Source of the DNA: Thiomargarita sp.
Lineage (GTDB): Bacteria > Pseudomonadota > Gammaproteobacteria > Beggiatoales > Beggiatoaceae
Assembly (NCBI GenBank): GCA_030635005.1
Contig: DAOVZS010000049.1
Span: 1-13,480, forward strand
DNA: 13,480 nucleotides
Reading direction: 5' to 3'
How positions within the stretch are numbered: position 1 is the first letter of the stretch; each line of letters opens with the position of its first letter. The position numbers were made by a program, and so were the translations under genes. The notes beneath the pieces are model-generated. The model ran no database searches. It was given only the letters and a program-made list of their open reading frames with translations, and had not been told where the DNA came from. Shown in pieces: positions 9,301 to 13,480 of the stretch.

Positions 9301-9574
9301 CAAAGCCTATATTCCTGACACTTGGACAGATTATAATAATCAAATCACGCTCACATTAAATGAGAAACAATATAGGGCTACTCTTAAGACGGCGTATAAC
9401 GAAATTTGTTTGGGTCCCTTAGAACCCATAATGGATGATATTGTATTTTTTCAGTTACATACAAAAACGGTTGTTTCTCCCCATCACTATGATAAACATT
9501 CTCAAGATATCCGAGAAGTGAGTATGTTATTGATTGAATTTGGGATAGTCACCCACTGTTCAATATCTTCCTGA
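6320..9574 (+). CDS. Glycosyltransferase family 2 fused to a GH5-like TIM-barrel domain, with beta-sandwich modules
   Basis: A 1084-residue multidomain protein without signal peptide or membrane segments. Residues about 25-135 look like a beta-sandwich. Residues 147-390 are a GT2 (GT-A) domain: KVSIIIPVFN (149-158), the nucleotide-binding INNASSD (184-190), FLNNDT (232-237, DXD position), the acceptor/base motif YYEDTDLCF (333-341) and VIHHEG (358-363), as in rhamnosyl-type transferases. A Pro-rich linker (398-402) leads to a barrel of about 427-785 resembling GH5/GH42-type hydrolases: TKIEEELEFIQSIGFNTV (450-467), YVILRLGY (506-513), LTWEDFFF (564-571, E567 as the acid/base candidate), IFIDQFNF (726-733, strand 7) and GLWTLRD (770-776, strand 8). 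The usual strand-7 Glu aligns with Q730, so hydrolysis may be lost or altered. Residues about 800-1075 look like two more beta-sandwich modules. A role in surface polysaccharide or in glycosylating a product of the operon is inference. Confidence 0.85.
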   Translation: MPYHIIEDKQPDAFLLNEHHQPSRLGDIPISLTKDVCLCFHLIPNNDLMTGIRLRIGTYCRINDCHLTVHINDFKERFNAQDFVDNEYVTLLFSKAQTCVAGESVEIQLYSEDTTENHVFAVWCSNIAHPFFNRISAHPIVFPQESAPKVSIIIPVFNKILYTYNCLLTVQACDPEISKEVIIINNASSDETATVLSQLQGAVHIINNQENNGFVKACRQGAESAKGAFILFLNNDTQVTPGWLSHMLTLMETHPNIGITGSKLIYPDGRLQEAGGIIFSDASGWNYGRLQSPTEDRFNQSREVDYCSGASLMIRTSLWTQLGGFDMRYAPAYYEDTDLCFATRQAGYQVFYCHNSEVIHHEGITSGTDIQSGYKAYQAINQKKFQAKWWHVLSTNHPPPPPQSAPDDAAFRFMTDDHHTGFRIPKNKILATHFLAQGWAANFWSYLNLTKIEEELEFIQSIGFNTVILLVPWVGFQTKVDPITYYEDYFTLLQQLLDTLQKHDLYVILRLGYTHDNGPYSEPEGFLRQVVVGEDSVMLAAWCDYLDRIWELVHSYPNVLGGFLTWEDFFFMDLTHIPLKQRFLLAERTGYQKYLEKKYSLKEISDRYQQSFSNYTDVPIPAFKSRAIHLFSEFWDTILIETIFTTSKKHFPRLSMEVRTDCDPQENTHICHHNTFNLTSDADTSMVYYTPAYGAPNEGQAEPVENISTRMQWMFEQIHTHTHNTIFIDQFNFIDNTPGFEQNTRLLAHDIPRFLSDITPILQKNTIGYGLWTLRDVRANALKNGLFERNYPSWNIDKGQIIFDAKSGKKVASLNKGGTLRQLLAECSGVPLVKKMPFQLDFILKTKQKVSEPVLLRVCVLYENAMMYDHIISFEQAEDWQDIHLDNIPFSMGYTLVLENKGSTVLLGDFYLYQLCQENGIIDVNNQPKSFFKDIVLLNQNLNTPEKRPPPSFFHSKEITPQQFEGVFSDHWMRQTLRGIIAKPSTTEPLYFVIKAYIPDTWTDYNNQITLTLNEKQYRATLKTAYNEICLGPLEPIMDDIVFFQLHTKTVVSPHHYDKHSQDIREVSMLLIEFGIVTHCSISS

Positions 9575-9608
9575 TGTTAATATTACGACTATTGAGGTCT
9601 ATTTACTT

Positions 9609-9917
9609 ATGAATGATAGCTGTGGACAGGATCCGTTTGTCTTAAAAGTATTAGGGGATAGTATGATCCCTGAGTTTAATGAAGGGCACATCATTTTTAT
9701 TGAGCCAGATGGTGCAATTAAAAATGGTTCTTATGTTTTCGCCGTCTATGAAGATGAATATATTTTTCGACAATTACTGATTGAAAATGAAGAATATTTT
9801 CTGAAACCGTTAAATAATGCGTATCCCACATTAAAAATATCTGGATTAGAAGATATCAAAGGGGTTATCACACAACGTGCGGGTAAACGGCGTAAAGAAT
9901 TAAAACATTACGTGTAG
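9609..9917 (+). CDS. Stand-alone LexA/S24-type peptidase domain lacking the catalytic lysine
   Basis: A 102-residue protein consisting only of the S24 (LexA/UmuD/repressor C-terminal) fold. The nucleophile region is LKVLGDSMIPEF with Ser at S18. The second strand region DEYIFRQL (49-56) aligns with the family's E-x-T-V-K-R-L, so the catalytic Lys is replaced by Arg (R54). YFLKPLNNAYPTLKI (63-77) matches the typical LLPENPxYPPI segment. There is no N-terminal HTH, unlike LexA or phage repressors, and no cleavable linker before the domain. A Ser-Arg pair would not be expected to self-cleave, so it may be a dimerisation or binding module. The gene is 34 nt after the glycosyltransferase and could share its mRNA. 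A weak GAGG lies 11 nt before the ATG. Its stop is one base from the end of dndC on the other strand. Confidence 0.8.
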   Translation: MNDSCGQDPFVLKVLGDSMIPEFNEGHIIFIEPDGAIKNGSYVFAVYEDEYIFRQLLIENEEYFLKPLNNAYPTLKISGLEDIKGVITQRAGKRRKELKHYV

Positions 9918-9918
9918 C

Positions 9919-11391
9919 TTAAAAATGTGAGAGTTGGACAGGCACTTCGTCTCCGTGTACTTTATCAAGAGCAGTTTGTCGTTTTAATGCAAACGCTTCT
10001 GCTTCTTCTGCCGTATTAAAGGCATTACGCTGAAGTGCTGCTTCAAGTGACTCATACAGTCCCGCACGCCGTGCCATGGTGCGATGTTGTTGCTCTAGAT
10101 CTAATAGTTCACGGATCAATTGAAAATGGATAATGCCTTCTTCTTGACATAATTCCTTTAAAAATGCAATATCTTTGGGCTGAAACACCTGATTATCATC
10201 TAAACGCGTACCGGGATAGGGTTTTTCCATCACTTTTTCGTAAATATGAGGTAAATTATCTTCAATCTCATGTTTTTCCATGACCCAAAATCGACGAATT
10301 TCTTCTAAATCCTCATACGCAATCAATTCCAAATGTGTCACTTCTGGCGGTCCATTTTTTTGAACCGCGCGTTGTGCCTTTAATACTGCTTCTAAGATTC
10401 TTTCACGATAACTTTGTGTATAAGGTCCATGTACCAATCTGCCCGAAAAGATTTTTAATTTGCCATTCATACGGCGGAAATCACGATGTTGACGATCTTC
10501 TTTGGTATCTAGCCAATTATTACGCAGTAACATCAAAGGCAACATCCATTCTTTTTCTTCATCATTTTGAATCATGGCTTGCATCGATTTATCTTGTTCT
10601 ACCATGGTACACACATAACATCCAAAGCGACTGTCCCCACAACTCGGTGTACTGGTATCCACAACTAACGGACATTCACCATCTGCTGTCGCTCCTTGGT
10701 ACATATTTAAAAGTGCCTTATTTGGATGCCCCCAAGGATTTTTAACTTGTGTGATGTACATCCAAACATCATCATTTGACCATTCTGCAATAGGGGTATA
10801 AATCCAACTATTGGGTAAACTGGCATTACTTGAAAATTCCTTTCGGCTACTGGTTTTCTCATGTTTTGCCATATTCGCAGCCCGTGCCGTACTTTCCGCT
10901 TTACGCGTTCCCAAGACTAAAATAACTTGCCCATTCTCTCGAATAACATTATTAATAAAATGATTAGAAGGGTTAATTTTTAAGCGATCAGTACACCAGC
11001 GGAATTTAGGGCGGGGCGCAGGATAACCACGTCCGATCAAATTCACCCAAAATCTATCAGACACTTTGGGGATAAGCCGATGCGCTGTAATAGGGATTTT
11101 TTGGTCAATCGCTGCTTGTGACATAATGCTTAAAGATTGTTTTACCCATAAAGCCACAATTGGATTTTCCACTAAGGTATCGGTACTGATCACATAAATA
11201 GATTTTATACGTTTTTTTTGAGGCAAGTCTAACAAGGCATACCATACCAATTGTAAAACAGCGGTAGAATCCTTCCCCCCACTATAACCAATAACCCACG
11301 GAATATCATCGACTAAGTATAATTCTTGAATATGTGTAATCAACGCTTTAATGGTTTTTTTAAAGCCTTTACTGAACGCTGTTTTTTGCAT
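9919..11391 (-). CDS. dndC: DndC, PP-loop sulfurtransferase of DNA phosphorothioation
   Basis: A 490-residue protein of the DndC family, a PAPS-reductase-like ATP pyrophosphatase that with DndA, DndD and DndE replaces a non-bridging oxygen of the DNA backbone with sulfur. The PP-loop is GYSGGKDSTAV (SGGKDS at 37-42). Candidate Fe-S cysteines are C133 (FRWCTDRLK), C240 (DGECPL), C251 (TPSCGD), C258 and C261 (FGCYVC). LGTRKAES and TPIAEWSNDDVW are also family-typical. The frame is open to 11454, but the extra 21 residues are encoded by the palindromic repeat and a look-alike peptide occurs in the left repeat copy. I therefore use the ATG at 11391 (MQKTAFSKGF), although no good ribosome site precedes it. 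It diverges from dndA, the usual orientation of dndA against dndB-E, but dndB, dndD and dndE do not flank it. Confidence 0.92.
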   Translation of the reverse strand: MQKTAFSKGFKKTIKALITHIQELYLVDDIPWVIGYSGGKDSTAVLQLVWYALLDLPQKKRIKSIYVISTDTLVENPIVALWVKQSLSIMSQAAIDQKIPITAHRLIPKVSDRFWVNLIGRGYPAPRPKFRWCTDRLKINPSNHFINNVIRENGQVILVLGTRKAESTARAANMAKHEKTSSRKEFSSNASLPNSWIYTPIAEWSNDDVWMYITQVKNPWGHPNKALLNMYQGATADGECPLVVDTSTPSCGDSRFGCYVCTMVEQDKSMQAMIQNDEEKEWMLPLMLLRNNWLDTKEDRQHRDFRRMNGKLKIFSGRLVHGPYTQSYRERILEAVLKAQRAVQKNGPPEVTHLELIAYEDLEEIRRFWVMEKHEIEDNLPHIYEKVMEKPYPGTRLDDNQVFQPKDIAFLKELCQEEGIIHFQLIRELLDLEQQHRTMARRAGLYESLEAALQRNAFNTAEEAEAFALKRQTALDKVHGDEVPVQLSHF

Positions 11392-11403
11392 TTTGAGGTG
11401 ATG

Positions 11404-11433
11404 TATAGTAAGGATACAAGCCCTGAAAGGGCG
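11404..11433 (+). repeat. 30-bp direct repeat, copy 1 (palindromic unit)
   Basis: These 30 bases (TATAGTAAGGATACAAG followed by the hairpin GCCCT-GAA-AGGGC at 11420-11432) recur without mismatch at 11470-11499, 66 bp downstream. The copy lies in the spacer between the divergent dndC and dndA genes. It is non-coding in my annotation, although an upstream start for dndC would run through part of it. Confidence 0.85.
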
Positions 11434-11463
11434 ACATATATCAGCCTGGGGCAACGCCCTAGG
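11414..11463 (+). repeat. 50-bp palindromic dispersed repeat, right copy
   Basis: An exact inverted copy of 37-86, about 11.3 kb away. It contains hairpin 1 (11420-11432, GCCCT-GAA-AGGGC) and hairpin 2 (11445-11463, CCTGGGGC-AAC-GCCCTAGG, one G.T wobble). It overlaps the 30-bp direct repeat copy 1 and occupies the middle of the dndC-dndA spacer, so it may hold or separate the two divergent promoters. The structure is REP/BIME-like; no transposase gene is next to it. Confidence 0.85.
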
Positions 11464-11469
11464 ATTATA

Positions 11470-11499
11470 TATAGTAAGGATACAAGCCCTGAAAGGGCG
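11470..11499 (+). repeat. 30-bp direct repeat, copy 2 (half unit)
   Basis: Identical to 11404-11433, with the GCCCT-GAA-AGGGC hairpin at 11486-11498. It lacks the second hairpin (CCTGGGGC...), so it is a half unit. The hairpin ends 42 nt before the dndA start codon and would lie in its 5' leader if transcription starts within the array. Confidence 0.85.
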
Positions 11500-11540
11500 T
11501 TAACATGATATCTTATTTTAACATATACGCTTATGAGCAC

Positions 11541-12653
11541 ATGACAATATATCTTGATTGTAATGCCACCACGCCCCTTGAACCTGCGGTACAAGAAGCC
11601 ATGTTACACACTGGATTTGGCAATGCGGGCAGTCGTACCCATGAATTTGGTTTAAATGCCAAAAAAGCAGTTCAAAAGGCTCGTGATCAGATTGCACACT
11701 TAGTCACCGCACAACGTGAAGAGGTGATTTTTACCAGTGGTGCGACAGAAAGCAATAATTTAGCTATTTTGGGATTATGTGCACACGCGACTCAAAAACA
11801 TATCGTGACGACCCAGATTGAACATAAATCGGTGTTAGAACCTTTGGCGTCACTACAAGGCTTTGAAGTGACTGTAGTGCCTCCAACAGCAAGCGGGTGT
11901 GTGGATGTAGAAGCGGTGATGGCTGCGGTGAGAACAGACACTTTGTTGGTATCAGTGATGCATGTTAATAATGAAACGGGCATGATTCAACCCATCACCG
12001 CCATTGCAGAACGATTGTCTTGCTCTTCTGCCTATTTTCATGTGGATGCAGCACAGGGCTGGGGGAAAGATATTCAAACTTTACGCCATCAACGTATTGA
12101 CATGATCAGTGCCAGTAGCCATAAGATATATGGACCCAAAGGGATTGGGGCTTTGATTGTACGTCGTCGTGGCTATGAAAAAGTTCCTTTAACACCGCTC
12201 ATGTATGGAGGCGGGCAAGAACGTGCTTTACGTCCCGGTACTTTAGCGGTGCCTTTAATTGTTGGATTTGGAGAAGCCACTCAATTGGCTTTAAGACAGC
12301 ATCAAGAACGTGCTGAGAGATGTCGTCATTATCGTGATACTGTTTTAAAGGGGTTAGCACCCTTACACCCCATTTTTCATGGAGATTTAGAGCAGTGTTT
12401 ACCCCATGTCATTAATTTCTCGATTGCCGGCTTGGATTCAGAAGCAGCGATGTTAGCCTTAAAGGGAGTCATTGCTATTTCCAATGGATCAGCGTGTAAC
12501 TCTGCTCATTATACAGGCAGTCATGTGCTCAAAGCCATGTGTTTATCAGATGACAATATACAAGGGGCTTTACGCATATCTTGGTGTCATCTCACAGAAA
12601 CGGTAGATTGGGAAGAAGTGGTCTCTCGTTTAAAAACACTGATTATTGAATAA
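11541..12653 (+). CDS. dndA: DndA, cysteine desulfurase of DNA phosphorothioation
   Basis: A 370-residue fold-I PLP enzyme of the NifS/IscS group. It takes sulfur from L-cysteine as a persulfide, and in the Dnd pathway it supplies sulfur and helps build the DndC iron-sulfur cluster. Visible are YLDCNATTPLEP (4-15), FGNAGSRTHEFG (26-37), SGATESNN (66-73), the stacking H95 in TQIEHKS, HVDAAQ (167-172), the PLP lysine K195 in SASSHKIYGPKG, RPGT (231-234) and the catalytic cysteine C319 in NGSACNS. YLDCNATTPLEP and FGNAGSRTHEFG match DndA better than IscS. The segment MLHTGFGN is about three residues shorter than usual before FGN. ATG 11541 is preferred over the upstream in-frame ATG at 11505, because family members start with MTxYLDC. 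An intrinsic terminator follows 86 nt after the stop. Confidence 0.92.
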   Translation: MTIYLDCNATTPLEPAVQEAMLHTGFGNAGSRTHEFGLNAKKAVQKARDQIAHLVTAQREEVIFTSGATESNNLAILGLCAHATQKHIVTTQIEHKSVLEPLASLQGFEVTVVPPTASGCVDVEAVMAAVRTDTLLVSVMHVNNETGMIQPITAIAERLSCSSAYFHVDAAQGWGKDIQTLRHQRIDMISASSHKIYGPKGIGALIVRRRGYEKVPLTPLMYGGGQERALRPGTLAVPLIVGFGEATQLALRQHQERAERCRHYRDTVLKGLAPLHPIFHGDLEQCLPHVINFSIAGLDSEAAMLALKGVIAISNGSACNSAHYTGSHVLKAMCLSDDNIQGALRISWCHLTETVDWEEVVSRLKTLIIE

Positions 12654-12738
12654 TTTTTCAGTTTTCCCCTTGAAATCTAAAAATTAGTCTATATTATGAT
12701 ACCTTAGGTTTTGTTGTTTTGAACATGTATGGATTTTG

Positions 12739-12777
12739 GTTTATGTGGATGGGGATCTGCATAAACTATTTTTTTTT
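12739..12777 (+). terminator. Rho-independent terminator after dndA
   Basis: GTTTATGTGGAT (12739-12750) pairs with ATCTGCATAAAC (12755-12766) around a GGGG loop. The stem is 12 bp with two U.G wobbles and is followed by TA and nine T residues (12769-12777). The wobbles pair only in the rightward transcript, which indicates that it terminates dndA. Confidence 0.8.
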
Positions 12778-12793
12778 AACAACATTCTAAAAT

Positions 12794-12919
12794 TCACTTC
12801 TCAAATCCCATCTCTTTACCAATCTCACAAAAAAAACACAAAAAAGTCTTGTCTGAATACCAGTATATTTGGGTTGAAGACGGAAAATTTTCATCTCCAT
12901 AAAGTTTAATCTTGTTCAT
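12794..12919 (-). pseudogene. Remnant of a DUF5615 PIN-like toxin
   Basis: The 41-residue reading frame starts MNKIKLYGDENFP, which matches the beginning of DUF5615 (VapC45-like) toxins, where a strand carries the acidic DENxP motif. The similarity stops after ENFP. The rest (SSTQIYWYSDK..., then a region rich in F, C and K) does not resemble the family, which is usually 100-125 residues. Its ATG overlaps the last codons of the DUF433 gene by 14 nt, the normal arrangement for such antitoxin-toxin pairs. I read it as a toxin gene that lost most of its body by deletion. A poly-T/A-rich stretch at 12828-12846 lies inside the damaged part. A novel tiny protein is less likely. Confidence 0.65.
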
Positions 12920-13253
12920 TATCACAGATTTGTTGTTCAATTTCTTTTTTGTGAGAACGGACATAAGCCCAATCATTAGTTAAATCTTCAGCACGTAAGC
13001 TTGGATAGCATTGTAATAAATCGGCTTCACTTGTACCTAATAGTCTCGCTTGTTCCAATACCCAAATAGGTATTCGTGTACGGACAATACAGGGAGAACC
13101 GCCACAAATTCCTTGTGTACTTTCAATACCAGGAAATGCATCTCCTAAATCACGCACAACCCATTGAAGTAATTGTGCTTTTTCTGATCTTTTCATTATA
13201 ACAAGCAATTGATTTGCTTGTTGTAGCACTGTCATTTGTTTTGCAAATGTCAT
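12906..13253 (-). CDS. DUF433 (VapB45-like) antitoxin
   Basis: A 115-residue DUF433 protein. The core runs from about 44 to 112: GICGGSPCIVRTRIPIW (48-64), then LLGTSEADLLQCYPSL (71-86), AEDLTNDWAYV (88-98) and a closing EIEQQICDNE. In DUF433/DUF5615 modules this protein is the DNA-binding antitoxin and represses its own operon. The usual GTRIP reads RTRIP here. The N-terminal 43 residues form a helical extension of the kind that precedes the core in many members. An in-frame ATG at 13280 would add nine residues and overlap the truncated RHH frame; I prefer 13253 (MTFAKQ), which has an AGG 8 nt upstream. Its partner toxin next door is degenerate, so it may be a solitary antitoxin or regulator. 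Confidence 0.87.
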   Translation of the reverse strand: MTFAKQMTVLQQANQLLVIMKRSEKAQLLQWVVRDLGDAFPGIESTQGICGGSPCIVRTRIPIWVLEQARLLGTSEADLLQCYPSLRAEDLTNDWAYVRSHKKEIEQQICDNEQD

Positions 13254-13269
13254 TATATTGACCTCGTTC

Positions 13270-13368
13270 CTATATAGCATACCTTAATGCACTTTTATTT
13301 TTACCCGGAAAAATAATATTAAAAGCTTCTCTGACATCATTAGGCACACTAAAATTAACAGTTGCCAT
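13270..13368 (-). pseudogene. Truncated ribbon-helix-helix antitoxin
   Basis: A 32-residue frame beginning MATVNFSVPNDVREAF, the beta-strand and first helix of an RHH (MetJ/Arc-type) antitoxin. It continues IIFPGKNKSALR into what would be the second helix, where intact relatives carry on with something like IADLMREAV. Here it ends YAI and a stop, leaving helix B incomplete. An AGAGG ribosome site four bases before the ATG indicates that this was, and may still be, a translated start. It lies 16 bp before the DUF433 start on the same strand and so probably heads the same transcript. Without helix B it should not fold as a normal RHH dimer. It was too short to be listed by simple ORF length cutoffs. 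Confidence 0.65.
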
Positions 13369-13377
13369 CACGCCTCT

Positions 13378-13398
13378 ATTGTTGAAATTTTCAACAAT
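13378..13398. promoter_or_regulatory. Palindromic operator candidate
   Basis: ATTGTTGAAA, one central T, then TTTCAACAAT: a perfect 10-bp inverted repeat. It sits between the leftward antitoxin genes and the rightward gene starting at 13442. The right arm lies about 14-20 bp before a TATGAT -10 candidate, in the -35 zone. This is what an autoregulatory operator for an antitoxin or a divergent regulator would look like; the protein that binds is unknown. Confidence 0.5.
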
Positions 13399-13411
13399 AC
13401 AAAATCAACTG

Positions 13412-13417
13412 TATGAT
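13412..13417 (+). promoter_or_regulatory. Possible -10 element for the gene at 13442
   Basis: TATGAT differs from TATAAT by one base. The -35 zone (TTTCAA at 13389-13394, 17-bp spacer) is weak and overlaps the palindrome, so transcription may depend on or be blocked by whatever binds there. Confidence 0.3.
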
Positions 13418-13441
13418 TTATACAAACAGGAGGGAGGTAAG

Positions 13442-13480
13442 ATGTCATATACCATGGCAGATTTCACAAAAGATTTTACC
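13442..13480 (+). CDS. N-terminus of an unidentified protein, cut by the window edge
   Basis: An ATG with a strong ribosome site (AGGAGGGAGGT at 13428-13438) starts a frame that stays open for the 13 codons available: MSYTMADFTKDFT. This opening resembles the MTYTMEDFxxDF start of a class of proteins, common in cyanobacteria and large sulfur bacteria, whose next segment consists of repeated PEERLxGL motifs and which are often annotated as Rpn/DUF4351-like. That resemblance is from memory on a very short stretch, so the identity is tentative, but the start itself is well supported. Confidence 0.5.
   Translation, partial: MSYTMADFTKDFT

Noticed and set aside
10335..10745. 136-residue plus-strand frame inside dndC
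   Set aside because: Antisense shadow of a well-supported gene with no recognisable motif.
11392..11454. N-terminal extension of DndC by 21 residues
   Set aside because: The extra peptide is encoded by the palindromic repeat; the same peptide stretch is encoded at the left repeat copy, and DndC relatives start near MQKT.
11404..11499. CRISPR array
   Set aside because: Only one full and one half unit, with internal hairpins and a spacer that is itself the second hairpin of the element; no cas genes nearby.
11326..11594. Short open frames on both strands across the dndC-dndA spacer
   Set aside because: They consist mostly of repeat sequence translated in other frames and overlap dndC and dndA starts; no ribosome sites and no family resemblance.

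Overview
The window is AT-rich, densely coded bacterial DNA. Its proteins look gammaproteobacterial. The LysR regulator and the long DppA-like binding protein resemble those of sulfur-oxidising lineages, so a Beggiatoa/Thiotrichales-type organism is a reasonable guess, but that is inference; no marker gene is present.

Layout. (1) Positions 1-187 are non-coding and hold a 21-bp-period direct repeat and one copy of a palindromic dispersed repeat. (2) Positions 188-9917 form a rightward, tightly packed run of seven genes: a fold-III PLP-dependent decarboxylase, a divergent pantoate-beta-alanine-ligase (PanC)-like enzyme overlapping it by 4 nt, a LysR regulator, a DppA-like binding protein, a DppB-like permease, a 1084-residue glycosyltransferase 2 / glycoside-hydrolase-like fusion, and a 102-residue LexA-type S24 domain without an HTH. 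The first two suggest an amine made by decarboxylation and joined to a carboxylic acid. The transporter is incomplete here (no second permease or ATPases). (3) Positions 9919-12653 carry a divergent pair for DNA phosphorothioation, dndC (leftward) and dndA (rightward). They are separated by 149 bp filled with palindromic repeats, and dndB, dndD and dndE are absent from the window. dndA is followed by a good intrinsic terminator. (4) Positions 12794-13480 are a toxin-antitoxin-like patch: a DUF433 antitoxin, an overlapping remnant of a DUF5615 PIN-like toxin, a truncated ribbon-helix-helix antitoxin, a near-perfect palindrome, and the first 13 codons of a rightward gene.

A perfect 50-bp inverted repeat (37-86 and 11414-11463) encloses the seven-gene run and dndC but not dndA. 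The points most worth following are the decarboxylase/PanC-like pair, the glycosyltransferase fused to a hydrolase barrel whose expected nucleophile is Gln, the S24 domain with Arg in place of the catalytic Lys, and the dndA/dndC pair around a repeat array.
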